Assembly (NCBI RefSeq): GCF_900060185.1
Contig: NZ_FIZY01000022.1
Span: forward strand, 1-64,000
Length of the DNA stretch: 64,000 nucleotides
Direction: 5' to 3'
Source: Grimontia marina
Lineage (GTDB): Bacteria > Pseudomonadota > Gammaproteobacteria > Enterobacterales > Vibrionaceae
Of the stretch, positions 49,502 through 58,152 are shown piece by piece. The first letter of the stretch is position 1, and each line of letters starts with the position of its first letter. The notes below the pieces were generated by a model that saw only the letters and a program-made list of their open reading frames with translations, made no database searches and was not told the DNA's origin. A program made the translations under genes and the position numbers.

Positions 49502-50566
49502 TTACTTGTGGTAAGGCTTGGAAAGCTCGTGTACCGCATCCACAAACACACCTGCATTTTCAGGCGGTACATCCAAGTGAATGCCGTGACCTAGGTTGAA
49601 TACATGGCCAGTGCCATTGCCGAAACCTTCCAGAATCGTCGCCACTTCCTGACGGATACGCTCTGGTGATGCGTAAAGCATGGATGGGTCCATGTTGCCT
49701 TGCAGCGCCACTTTGTCACCGATGCGGCGTTTGGCGTCTGCCATATCAATGGTCCAGTCCAGACCCACACCATCACAGCCTGTTGCCGCAATTTTCTCCA
49801 GCCACATACCGCCGTTTTTGGTGAACAGGGTGACCGGTACGCGACGGCCATCGTTTTCACGGATCAGGCCATCAACAATCTTGTGCATATATTGCAGCGA
49901 GAAGTCGTTGTAATCACGTGGGGTCAGCACACCGCCCCAAGTATCAAATACCATTACTGACTGTGCACCCGCTTTGATTTGCGCATTCAGGTACTCAATC
50001 ACGCTGTCCGCCAGCTTATCCAGCAACAGGTGCAGGGTTTGTGGCTCGGCGTACATCATCTTTTTGATTTTAGTGAAGGCCTTCGAGCTACCGCCTTCCA
50101 CCATATAAGTCGCCAATGTCCATGGGCTGCCAGAGAAACCAATCAGCGGCACTTTACCTTCCAGACCTTTACGGATAGTGCGAACTGCATTCATCACGTA
50201 TTGCAGTTCACCTTCCGGATCTGGTAGACAGATTTTTTCCACGTCAGCTTTACAGGTGATTGGGCGCTCGAATTTCGGGCCTTCGCCAGTTTCGAAGTAA
50301 AGGCCCAGACCCATTGCATCTGGAATGGTCAGAATATCGGAGAACAGGATAGCCGCGTCCAGATCGTAACGACGCAGCGGCTGAAGGGTCACTTCACACG
50401 CCAGCTCAGCATTTTTACACAATGACATAAAGTCGCCAGCTTCCGCGCGGGTTGCCTTGTACTCAGGCAGATAGCGGCCAGCCTGACGCATCATCCATAC
50501 CGGCGTGTAATCTACCGGTTCCTTCAACAGCGCACGCAAATAGCGGTCATTCTTTAGTTCTGTCAT
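49502..50566 (-). CDS. hemE: Uroporphyrinogen decarboxylase
   Basis: Removes four carboxyl groups from uroporphyrinogen III in haem synthesis. The 354-aa TIM-barrel protein has [15 protein letters not shown] (about residue 22) and [16 protein letters not shown] (about 143), and ends with the [14 protein letters not shown] segment. In related Vibrionaceae nudC is its direct upstream neighbour; here 9.7 kb of other genes intervene. Confidence 0.98.
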   Translation of the reverse strand: MTELKNDRYLRALLKEPVDYTPVWMMRQAGRYLPEYKATRAEAGDFMSLCKNAELACEVTLQPLRRYDLDAAILFSDILTIPDAMGLGLYFETGEGPKFERPITCKADVEKICLPDPEGELQYVMNAVRTIRKGLEGKVPLIGFSGSPWTLATYMVEGGSSKAFTKIKKMMYAEPQTLHLLLDKLADSVIEYLNAQIKAGAQSVMVFDTWGGVLTPRDYNDFSLQYMHKIVDGLIRENDGRRVPVTLFTKNGGMWLEKIAATGCDGVGLDWTIDMADAKRRIGDKVALQGNMDPSMLYASPERIRQEVATILEGFGNGTGHVFNLGHGIHLDVPPENAGVFVDAVHELSKPYHK

Positions 50567-50675
50567 TGTCTACATCCTGCAAATTTGGTGGCGGTATTGT
50601 ACCACCCTCGGAGGACAACAAAAGACACCCTTTGTGGAGGCGATCATAAATATTGTCTCTAGTGATACCGTACAT

Positions 50676-50787
50676 TTGCCGGATCTTTAATGACATGTTA
50701 AATATTTGCACAAATAACAAAATGTCTGACAGACACTACCCATAATCGCATCTTACACCCGCCTCCCTACGGCGGGTTTTTTTTGCC
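50676..50787 (+). ncRNA. Candidate small RNA or orphan transcript ending in a terminator
   Basis: A promoter-like TTGCCG - 17 bp - TAAATA (50676-50705 region) is followed about 75 nt later by a strong plus-strand terminator ACCCGCC - TCCCTAC - GGCGGGTTTTTTTT (50757-50786), yet no plus-strand gene precedes it. Between lie two short palindromes, TATTTGCACAAATA (50703-50716) and TGTCTGACAGACA (50723-50735), which may instead be regulator sites for hemE. The RNA is inferred only. Confidence 0.4.
50757..50787 (+). terminator. Orphan Rho-independent terminator upstream of the PQQ operon
   Basis: ACCCGCC - TCCCTAC - GGCGGGTTTTTTTT. It lies 110 bp before the sigma54 promoter and insulates that promoter from upstream transcription. 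Confidence 0.88.
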
Positions 50788-50800
50788 TATTACCCCCCTC

Positions 50801-50836
50801 CCTGTTGCGACACCTGAAGCGCGACACCTGTTGCAT
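50801..50836 (+). promoter_or_regulatory. Repeated upstream activator sites for the PQQ-dehydrogenase operon
   Basis: Two copies of GCGACACCTG (50807-50816, 50821-50830) and two of CCTGTTGC (50801-50808, 50827-50834) interlock here. The 11-mer CACCTGTTGCA (50825-50835) is found again at 55950-55960 before acoX. It lies 63-73 bp upstream of the -24 element, a usual distance for sigma54 enhancer-binding proteins. AcoR binding is inferred. Confidence 0.6.
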
Positions 50837-50896
50837 TTTGCTTCATCACCCTGACTAAGAAACCTATTAACCGATTGATTTAAAACAATACTCATA

Positions 50897-50913
50897 TTGG
50901 CACTTTACTTGCC
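50897..50913 (+). promoter_or_regulatory. sigma54 (-24/-12) promoter of the PQQ-dehydrogenase operon
   Basis: TTGGCACTTTACTTGCC matches the consensus TGGCAC-N5-TTGC(A/T) except for the last base. Transcription would start about 12 nt downstream, leaving a leader of about 27 nt before the ATG at 50951. Confidence 0.85.
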
Positions 50914-50950
50914 AAAAGGCGACCAAACCCATTGCAAAGGATGCAAAGTG

Positions 50951-52606
50951 ATGACAAAAAATGCCACCTACTCATATTGGCTTACTCTCCCCCTTCTATT
51001 CCTACTGGCCATTTATTTTATTCCACCGGCTAACGCTGCAACATCAGACAGCGACTGGCCAAAATACCATCGACTGGATAATGGCTGGCGATACAGTCCT
51101 TTGGCAGACATCAATAAAGCCAATGTGGACAAACTCAAGGTGGCATGGATTCACCAGCCCGGGGACATCCAACATGGCTTACAGGCCACCCCTATTGTCC
51201 TTGATGGTGTCATTTATTACGTGGCAGCCAATAACAATGTCTATGCCGTGGATGGCGAAACACTTTGGCACTACCAGCCTGAACTCGACCCTATTGTGAC
51301 CAGAGTGTTTTATCAAGCCGCCAGCCGCGGTGTGACGGTAGGGCATGGCATGGTTTATCTTGGCACTCTGGATGGACGTTTTATCGCCCTCAACCAGAAA
51401 ACGGGTAAGCCCGTCTGGAAGCGCAAAATTACGGACCTGAAATCCTGCTACGGTTGCCTGTTTTCATCACCACCACAACTGGCGGGCGAGGTGCTGTATG
51501 GCGGAACAACAGGCGGCGACCAGCCTCAGCGGGGAAAAATTTATGCGGTCAATGCCCTGAACGGCCAACCGCTTTGGGAGTTTGACACCATCAGTGATGA
51601 TCCTGAAAGCTGGCCGGGCGACACAGGAAATGTCGGAGGCGGCGGAGCGTGGATGCCGGGTGTGTACGACGAGAAAACCGACCTCATCCATATTGGAACC
51701 TCCAACGCTGCCCCGGATTTTTTTGGTGAGGTGCGCAAAGGCGACAACAAATACACTGCGTCCTTACTGGCGATTGAAGCCAAGACCGGGAAGTTGAAAT
51801 GGTTCTTTCAGGAGGTTCCCCACGATGTCTGGGACTATGACTCGGCGTATGAAATTGTCACCATTGAACACGAAAACCGGGATGTCATTTTCCATCTCAA
51901 CAAAGGAGGATTCGTTTACGTTCTGGATAAAAAGACTGGCAAGCCTATTAATATCTGGCCCCTTTCACAAACCTACAACTGGGTCGAATCAGTCAATCCA
52001 AAAACCGGAGAGTTGATAGGTCGCAACGAGCCTAAACTGGGTGAAGAAAAAGTTCTCTGCCCTTACCTTCTCGGTGCGCGCAGTTGGAACCACGGTGCCT
52101 ATAGTCCGAAAACTGGGCTCTGGTATACCAATGCAATGGAAGTCTGTAACAAGATCATCGCCGCAGAGCAAAATCCCGAGAAAATTGGCATATCAGGTCT
52201 CTATCTAGGTGTTTCCCTGCTGGAAGCCGTAGCCCCACCGAATCAAAAAGCCAGTGCCCGGCTCGATGCCCGCGACCCCATCACGGGTGAAGTCCGTTGG
52301 AGTGTTAATTATCCCATTCCTGGTTTAGGCAGTGTTTTAGCCACTGCAGGCGGGTTGGTTTTTAACGGAGATGTGTTTGGCAAAGTGTTCGCTTATGACG
52401 CTGCTAACGGTGATGAGTTGTGGTCTTTCAACACAGGGTCTGGTATTCGCTCAGGGATAATCAGTTACGGAAAAAATGGAAAACAATATCTACTCGTGCC
52501 AAGTGGCTTTGGCTCCCACGCCCCAGGCTTTATGGCAAGTGCGTTTCCTGAAGTTTCCGGCCTGCCCGGCGGGGCGGCGCTCATCGCATTCAGCATCGAC
52601 AAATAA
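50951..52606 (+). CDS. Periplasmic PQQ-dependent alcohol dehydrogenase with lanthanide-type active site
   Basis: 551-aa quinoprotein with a signal peptide (about 1-30) and an eight-bladed propeller. Compared with methanol dehydrogenase: R126, the metal ligand N252 (GTSNAAP), catalytic D295 and the disulfide pair C370/C399 (same 29-residue spacing) are kept. D297, two residues after the catalytic Asp (HDVWDYD), is the hallmark of lanthanide-dependent XoxF/PedH-type enzymes. Odd points: the metal-ligand Glu is D190 (TTGGDQPQRG), the vicinal Cys-Cys next to PQQ is missing, and a new C166-Y-G-C169 lies near the PQQ-contact loop. Shorter than XoxF (about 600 aa). First of three coupled genes; substrate likely an alcohol or diol. 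Confidence 0.85.
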   Translation: MTKNATYSYWLTLPLLFLLAIYFIPPANAATSDSDWPKYHRLDNGWRYSPLADINKANVDKLKVAWIHQPGDIQHGLQATPIVLDGVIYYVAANNNVYAVDGETLWHYQPELDPIVTRVFYQAASRGVTVGHGMVYLGTLDGRFIALNQKTGKPVWKRKITDLKSCYGCLFSSPPQLAGEVLYGGTTGGDQPQRGKIYAVNALNGQPLWEFDTISDDPESWPGDTGNVGGGGAWMPGVYDEKTDLIHIGTSNAAPDFFGEVRKGDNKYTASLLAIEAKTGKLKWFFQEVPHDVWDYDSAYEIVTIEHENRDVIFHLNKGGFVYVLDKKTGKPINIWPLSQTYNWVESVNPKTGELIGRNEPKLGEEKVLCPYLLGARSWNHGAYSPKTGLWYTNAMEVCNKIIAAEQNPEKIGISGLYLGVSLLEAVAPPNQKASARLDARDPITGEVRWSVNYPIPGLGSVLATAGGLVFNGDVFGKVFAYDAANGDELWSFNTGSGIRSGIISYGKNGKQYLLVPSGFGSHAPGFMASAFPEVSGLPGGAALIAFSIDK

Positions 52607-52618
52607 GGAGAATTTGCG

Positions 52619-53017
52619 ATGAATAGGCCATTTACTTCCAACGCTCTAGGGCAATGTTTAGCAGTGATAGGACTGGTATTGATGCTGCTCCTATCCAATG
52701 AAGCAATTGCTGTCGCCGTACCAATCACACAGGAATCACCACTAAACATCCCCACCTCTCCTGCTGAAATAAAGCAGGGAGAAATCCGCTTCTACCAGAA
52801 TTGTGCCTACTGCCATGGCGCAAAAGGAATTGGCGGGAAGTCTAAAAAGCTGCAATGCCGTGACTTTGAGGGTGATTACTTGTTTGACACCATTTCAAAT
52901 GGGCTCCGAAGGGGCAGTCAGTTCATGCCCCCTTGGGCCGATACGTTTTCCGAGTCTGAACGGCTGGAGCTGGTCGCGTATATTCTTTCACTTCGCACTC
53001 TTGAGACCTGCCTGTGA
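52619..53017 (+). CDS. Periplasmic c-type cytochrome, electron acceptor of the PQQ dehydrogenase
   Basis: 132-aa secreted monohaem cytochrome c. A signal peptide (about 1-33) is followed by haem motif C62-A-Y-C65-H66 and a probable axial Met in GSQFMPPWADTFSE (M103). Its position directly after the dehydrogenase (12-nt gap, AAGGAG) mirrors MxaG/XoxG, which takes electrons from the quinoprotein to the terminal oxidase. Two extra cysteines (C80, C131) could form a disulfide. Confidence 0.86.
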   Translation: MNRPFTSNALGQCLAVIGLVLMLLLSNEAIAVAVPITQESPLNIPTSPAEIKQGEIRFYQNCAYCHGAKGIGGKSKKLQCRDFEGDYLFDTISNGLRRGSQFMPPWADTFSESERLELVAYILSLRTLETCL

Positions 53018-53883
53018 GTCCTGAATCTAGAAAGCATTTTGTTTGGCTGATAATAAGTGGGATATGGGCGATATCGCCCATAGCCCGTCCTTTTTCCCTT
53101 CAGGAGTCAGTGCAGCAAGCAGGACTCCTTACCGTCTGTGCCTCCCGTGAGGCTCTCCCACTTTCTGGCGAAGACAGCCCCAAAGGCGCATTCATTGAGA
53201 TTGCCGAAGCGGTGGCCAAAGCATGGCATGTATCCCTGTCCGTTGAATGGATCTGGGCAAGGTATCAGATACGAAAGTCCGACTGCCAATTGATACTCGG
53301 TGTTGCGCTGGCACAAAATCCACAAACCCATGCCCGCTTTGCCCCAGCGCTACTTGAGCATAATCTTGTTTGGGTGCAGGCTGTGCCGAACTCCTATGAA
53401 CTTGCCTCACTCCCAGACAACCTGCGAGTTGCAGTCTCTTCAGGGTCAGCCGCCCACAGGAAAATGCTGGAGCATCTGCCAAACAGTCAACTCAGGGTAG
53501 GATTCGGCAATGACCAAGATATGCTGAGCGCAGTTATGGCTGGTGACGTGGATATGGCTATCGTCTCGAATCTCTCGTTTTCATGGTTTATCCATCAGTT
53601 GGGCAATAATAAGGAGCGGTTACGCGCTTCGCCATTTCCTGATACTGAGCAGGTCATTTCATATCCCATGACCATAAGTATCCGCCATGCTGACTCGCTG
53701 GACGAGTCAGATGTTCGTGAAGTGCTAGAGAATTTGGAAGAAAGTGGCACGCTAACCGAGATTTTAAGCCAGTATGGTCTGACATTGAGCCCAAGGTTTT
53801 CAGACGCCGATGCCAGCCTCCCCCGCCAATATCAGGAACCTATTGGGAAGTCGCCTCGCCACAACATCATTACTGGTCAATAA
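53014..53883 (+). CDS. Periplasmic solute-binding-like protein, MxaJ/XoxJ-like position
   Basis: 289-aa secreted protein of the bacterial extracellular solute-binding family 3 fold (signal about 1-28; LTVCASREALPLSGEDSPKG, later LRVAVSSGSAAHRKM and DVDMAIVSNLSFSWF). No permease genes are nearby. In PQQ methanol dehydrogenase operons the third gene, mxaJ/xoxJ, encodes such a protein that helps activate the dehydrogenase. Starts with GTG, overlapping the cytochrome stop by 4 nt (GTGA). Confidence 0.82.
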   Translation: MSPESRKHFVWLIISGIWAISPIARPFSLQESVQQAGLLTVCASREALPLSGEDSPKGAFIEIAEAVAKAWHVSLSVEWIWARYQIRKSDCQLILGVALAQNPQTHARFAPALLEHNLVWVQAVPNSYELASLPDNLRVAVSSGSAAHRKMLEHLPNSQLRVGFGNDQDMLSAVMAGDVDMAIVSNLSFSWFIHQLGNNKERLRASPFPDTEQVISYPMTISIRHADSLDESDVREVLENLEESGTLTEILSQYGLTLSPRFSDADASLPRQYQEPIGKSPRHNIITGQ

Positions 53884-53890
53884 CGTTGAA

Positions 53891-55798
53891 TTAGCGTTTC
53901 CCTTGCGGTTGGTAGTGACGCTCGATTCTCTCTTTTTTCATCCTGCGATGGATGGTGGATCGATCCACTCCCAAAGCACGGGCAGTTTCTGAAATGTTCC
54001 AGTTGTAGGCTTCCAGTGTTGCCAACAGCTCTTGGGTGACCGAGGAAACACACTGTGGCCGCCCTAACCCTGTTTTAATCTCTTCGGGTAAATGCTCTGG
54101 CTGGATTTCACCCTCAACACAAAATGCCAACGCGAAGCGGAGCGTATTCTCTAGCTCCCTGATATTGCCCGGCCACGGGTACTTTTCAAGCAGATCGCCC
54201 GCCAGTGTTGAAACGTGTACTGGCTTATCTGTCAGTCCCGTTAGAATCTGTCCCACCAACCACAATATATCCGAGCGCTCACGCAGGGCGGGAATTGTAA
54301 GGGTCGCTCCGTTGATGCGATAGAAAAGGTCTTCCCTGAAACTGCCATTACTTACCAGATCTGGCAAAGCTTTATGGGTAGCTGCAAGCACCCGGAAGGA
54401 AACAGGGATCGCTTTGGTCGCCCCCACTGGAAGCAACTCTCTTTCGGCGAGAACCCTGAGTAATCTTGCCTGAAGCGACAAGGGCATATCCCCAATTTCA
54501 TCCAAAAACAGGGTGCCGTTGTTGGCCTGCTCAATCAACCCTCTTTTGCCTTTGCTGCGCGCGCCGGTAAAGGCACCGTCTGCATAACCAAAGAGCTCGC
54601 TTTCAATCAGACTTTCGGGGATCGCTGCACAATTGATGGCAATGAAAGGGCCGGATTTGCGTGACGAACTTTCATGAATGGCTTTGGCCAAAAACTCCTT
54701 CCCAGTGCCGGTTTCCCCGTTCAGCAGAAGTGGCAAGTCCGACATTGATAGCGTGGTCGCTTTGATTGCCAAATCCGCCATCTTGGCATCATCACCATAA
54801 AGCGATACCAAACTGCCACTCACGACTTTTTTACGCCGCTGTATTGAAGAAGGCTGCGGGGCTATAGCATGGGCAAACCACAAATCACCATGAATGGTGG
54901 CCAGTAGCCTCTCTTCCGTGGGAAGTGCCCGGCTGAGCGCGGGAAGCTCATTGATATCGAGATTGAAAAAGTCCGACAGCAAACAGCCTAACAGTGCATG
55001 TGGTTGCCGCCAGTTGTTGCCTTTAATCCGCGAAAGCAGGCGTTGGGTGCTATGTGTCATCCCAATAATCCGGCCTTCCGCATCCACCGCCATCGCGCAT
55101 TCAGGATCGACATCCAAAAACGCCGGAGATTGACTGAGCCGGATTATCCAGTCCCGCCTGAAGGTATTCATCAACGACGCCATCTCGATGCGACGCGTGC
55201 AGGAAGTGACAAGCTGCAAGGTCAATGCCTGGCTGGCTTTGGGCTCAGGGCTTTGGAGCGCAGAGATATCGAGCACAGCAGCCAGTGAACCGTCTACATC
55301 GTAAATCGGCGCAGCCGTGCAGGAGAGTGACGAATGCGTGGCATCAAAGTGATCGCTCTGATGCACCGTCAACGCTTCCCCGGTGTAGATACAGGAGCCC
55401 ACGCCACAGGTTCCTGCCCGCGCTTCAGACCACTCTGCCCCAAGGTAAAGCCCGGCTTTTTTGAGCTCCCAAGTGAGCGATGCATCACCCTGATAATCGA
55501 CAGTGACTCCCTCAGCATCGGTCAGCATCAACACATATCCGTGATCCGCCACCTGATGATACAAGGCATCGAGTCCGTACTTTGCCGTGCGAATTAGCTT
55601 ATCGAGCCTTTCCCTATGCTCCTTGAGCTGGGTATGGGGAACAATATACGCCTCCTGCATCACCACAGGATCAAGGTGATAATCGTCGATACACCGTGTC
55701 CAAGACGTGGCAATAACATCGTCACGGGATGTTTGACTGCCTTCAATAACGCTTTGCACTTCCTTGATGTGTTCACTGACTCGCATAGTGACTGCCAT
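53891..55798 (-). CDS. acoR: AcoR-type sigma54-dependent transcriptional activator
   Basis: 635-aa enhancer-binding protein. An N-terminal GAF-like sensor (about 60-200) is followed by the AAA+ domain with Walker A NGETGTGKEF (K367), the sigma54-contact GAFTGA (408-413) and DEIGDMPLSLQARLLR. A Fis-type helix-turn-helix forms the C-terminus (NISETARALGVDRSTIHRRM). AcoR proteins activate acetoin catabolic operons. It is convergent with the binding-protein gene (7 nt between stops) and divergent from acoX, placing it between two sigma54 promoters. Effector inferred: acetoin or a related compound. Confidence 0.92.
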   Translation of the reverse strand: MAVTMRVSEHIKEVQSVIEGSQTSRDDVIATSWTRCIDDYHLDPVVMQEAYIVPHTQLKEHRERLDKLIRTAKYGLDALYHQVADHGYVLMLTDAEGVTVDYQGDASLTWELKKAGLYLGAEWSEARAGTCGVGSCIYTGEALTVHQSDHFDATHSSLSCTAAPIYDVDGSLAAVLDISALQSPEPKASQALTLQLVTSCTRRIEMASLMNTFRRDWIIRLSQSPAFLDVDPECAMAVDAEGRIIGMTHSTQRLLSRIKGNNWRQPHALLGCLLSDFFNLDINELPALSRALPTEERLLATIHGDLWFAHAIAPQPSSIQRRKKVVSGSLVSLYGDDAKMADLAIKATTLSMSDLPLLLNGETGTGKEFLAKAIHESSSRKSGPFIAINCAAIPESLIESELFGYADGAFTGARSKGKRGLIEQANNGTLFLDEIGDMPLSLQARLLRVLAERELLPVGATKAIPVSFRVLAATHKALPDLVSNGSFREDLFYRINGATLTIPALRERSDILWLVGQILTGLTDKPVHVSTLAGDLLEKYPWPGNIRELENTLRFALAFCVEGEIQPEHLPEEIKTGLGRPQCVSSVTQELLATLEAYNWNISETARALGVDRSTIHRRMKKERIERHYQPQGKR

Positions 55799-55949
55799 AT
55801 GCTACCGCTCCTGTCATTTGATTGATTATTAACCAACAACAAAACAGTCATACAACTCTGTACAACGATAAAGCCGACTTTCCTGCTCCGGTTTCTCACT
55901 CACAACACAGAATTTGTTTTCCTGTGACATCCACTACCTGATAACGCCC

Positions 55950-55960
55950 CACCTGTTGCA
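55950..55960 (+). promoter_or_regulatory. Candidate AcoR upstream activator site for acoXABC
   Basis: CACCTGTTGCA is identical to the site at 50825-50835 and is followed by CGCAAGCGCATCAGCGCC, rich in GCGC words. It is 86-96 bp upstream of the -24 element of acoX. Confidence 0.55.
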
Positions 55961-56045
55961 CGCAAGCGCATCAGCGCCACACATCACCGCAAGAATAAAA
56001 ACAGTAGGGCATTGATATTTATTAATATTTTCCCTCTCCATCACT

Positions 56046-56061
56046 TGGCACGTATTTTGTT
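56046..56061 (+). promoter_or_regulatory. sigma54-like promoter of acoXABC
   Basis: TGGCACGTATTTTGTT keeps the -24 TGGCAC and has GT instead of GC at -12, so it is weaker than the PQQ operon promoter. The start would be near 56072, 25 nt before the acoX GTG. Confidence 0.65.
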
Positions 56062-56096
56062 TAGTCCCTTACACCAGCCAAGAGTAAGGAGTAGCT

Positions 56097-57152
56097 GTGA
56101 CTGGATTGACGGTAGGGATCATTGCCAATCCCATTTCTGCCCGCGACATTCGCCGGGTGATCGCCAAAGGCGCCAACCTGCAGCTCACTGACAGAGCAAA
56201 CATGGTGCTGCGAATTCTGGCAGGACTCGCTCAGAGTGACGTTGAGCATGTGGTGATGATGCCGGAACGGGCAGGCCTTAGAACGCATATAGAACGTGGA
56301 TTGCATCAAGCTTCGCTGGATAACTTTCGGATGCCAGATGTCCGTTGGCTCTCCATGCCTGTTTCATCCACGGCGCAGGATACACTCGAAGCCAGCCGCG
56401 CAATGCGCGAGCTCGGTGTTTCCGCGATTGTCGTTCTTGGCGGTGACGGTACTCACCGTCTGGTGGTCAAAGCCTGCGGAAGCATTCCCATCTCCGGCGT
56501 TTCAAGCGGGACCAATAACGCCTTTCCTCCGCTGACAGAACCCACCATCACTGGCATCGCCACAGGTCTTGCAGTATCAGGAAAAATTCCTCCATCACAG
56601 GCATTTGAAGCTAACAAACTACTGGAAATCATGGTCAACGAGACCCGTGATATCGCCCTTGTCGATGCAGCCGTCGTTCAAGAGCGTTTTATCGGTGCGC
56701 GCGCCGTCTGGCGACCAGAAAGCCTTCGGGAACTGTTTGTTACCTTTGCCGACCCCTCACTGATTGGGCTTTCTTCCATTGCCGGATTAATCCAACCTAT
56801 CACCCGAAAAGCGCCTGTAGGCATGCACCTTACGTTTACCAGTCCACAAGAAGCACTTTATTCCGTCAATGCGCCACTCGCTCCGGGATTGCTGACGCCA
56901 GTTCATATCGGGCACAGCCAGCATTTTGAACCCGATTTACTCATTACGCCTGTCAGCCAGCAGGGCTCTTTCGCCCTCGACGGCGAGCGGGAACTGCCAT
57001 TTGGCCCTGACGATCAAGTTTCGGTCAACCTCAAACATGACGCTTTCAACACGGTCGATGTACCGCGCTGTATGGCCTTTGCTGCTGAGCATGGCCTGCT
57101 TCGCTTTCCATCGACACACACAACAACAACAACATCAAGGAGAAACTCATGA
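56097..57152 (+). CDS. acoX: AcoX, NAD-kinase-like protein of acetoin catabolism
   Basis: 351-aa protein related to ATP-NAD kinases (IVVLGGDGTHRLVVKA, the GGDGT motif, about residue 116, then GVSSGTNNAFP). AcoX accompanies acetoin dehydrogenase operons, but its reaction is not established. The start is GTG after TAAGGAG. Its stop overlaps the acoA start (ATGA). Confidence 0.88.
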   Translation: MTGLTVGIIANPISARDIRRVIAKGANLQLTDRANMVLRILAGLAQSDVEHVVMMPERAGLRTHIERGLHQASLDNFRMPDVRWLSMPVSSTAQDTLEASRAMRELGVSAIVVLGGDGTHRLVVKACGSIPISGVSSGTNNAFPPLTEPTITGIATGLAVSGKIPPSQAFEANKLLEIMVNETRDIALVDAAVVQERFIGARAVWRPESLRELFVTFADPSLIGLSSIAGLIQPITRKAPVGMHLTFTSPQEALYSVNAPLAPGLLTPVHIGHSQHFEPDLLITPVSQQGSFALDGERELPFGPDDQVSVNLKHDAFNTVDVPRCMAFAAEHGLLRFPSTHTTTTTSRRNS

Positions 57153-58138
57153 GTGATAATCCATTTCCACTCTCTCGTGAACAGTTGCTGGACGCATACC
57201 GGATGATGAAAACCATCCGTGATTTCGAAGAGCGCTTGCACGTCGATTTTTCCCGTGGCGACATCCCGGGTTTTGTCCACCTCTATGCGGGTGAAGAGGC
57301 CACGGCCGTTGGCATCATGATGCATTTGAATGACAACGACCGCATAGCCTCGACCCACCGCGGGCATGGCCACTGCATCGCCAAAGGCGTCGACGTGCAC
57401 GGCATGATGGCGGAAATTTATGGCAAGGAAACCGGTTCGTGCCGCGGTAAAGGCGGCTCAATGCACATTGCAGATTTATCAAAAGGCATGATGGGCGCCA
57501 ACGGCATTCTGGGTGCTGGTTCCCCGTTAGTGTGTGGCGCAGCCCTTGCCGCGAAACACCTTGGCCACGGCGGTGTGGGTATCAGCTTTACCGGTGATGG
57601 TGCATCCAACCAGGGGACGTTTCTCGAAAGCTTAAACCTTGCTGCCGTTTGGCAACTCCCCACCATCTTTGTGATTGAGAACAATGGTTATGCGGAATCT
57701 ACCTCAGTGGACTGGGCAGTAGCCTGTGACTCCTATGTTGACCGCGCAACAGGCTTTGGTCTGCCGGGCGTCACTGTCGATGGCACCGATTTCTTCGCTG
57801 TTTATGAAGCCGCAGGAGAAGTCATTAAACGGGCGAGAAATGGCGGTGGCCCTTCGATGCTGGAATGCAAAATGGTGCGCTTCTTTGGCCACTTTGAAGG
57901 CGATGCACAGACCTACCGCGCTGACGGAGAGGTGGAAGATATACGCACCAACCGCTGCTGTCTGAAACTCTTCCGCCAACGTGTGGAAGAAACCGGTCTT
58001 ATCAATGCAGAAGAATTCAACGCCATTGACAGCGAAGTCGCATCACTTATCGAAGATGCGGTTTGTGCTGCAATTGATGCACCACAACCACCAGCCAGTG
58101 CCCTGCTGACCGACGTTTACGTCACCTATTCAGAATAA
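57149..58138 (+). CDS. acoA: Acetoin dehydrogenase E1 component, alpha subunit
   Basis: 329-aa thiamine-diphosphate subunit. With AcoB it cleaves acetoin to acetaldehyde and a hydroxyethyl group passed to lipoate. TPP motif GDGASNQGTF through VIENNGYAEST (about 149-180), plus RGHGHCIAKGVD and GKGGSMHIADLSKGMMG. Pyruvate dehydrogenase-like alpha subunits look similar; the AcoX/AcoC context decides. Confidence 0.93.
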   Translation: MSDNPFPLSREQLLDAYRMMKTIRDFEERLHVDFSRGDIPGFVHLYAGEEATAVGIMMHLNDNDRIASTHRGHGHCIAKGVDVHGMMAEIYGKETGSCRGKGGSMHIADLSKGMMGANGILGAGSPLVCGAALAAKHLGHGGVGISFTGDGASNQGTFLESLNLAAVWQLPTIFVIENNGYAESTSVDWAVACDSYVDRATGFGLPGVTVDGTDFFAVYEAAGEVIKRARNGGGPSMLECKMVRFFGHFEGDAQTYRADGEVEDIRTNRCCLKLFRQRVEETGLINAEEFNAIDSEVASLIEDAVCAAIDAPQPPASALLTDVYVTYSE

Positions 58139-58152
58139 CAAGGAGAGTGATG

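Noticed and set aside
53014-53883. ABC amino-acid importer binding protein
   Set aside because: No permease or ATPase is nearby, and the gene is translationally coupled to the cytochrome of a PQQ dehydrogenase operon, which favours an MxaJ/XoxJ-like role.
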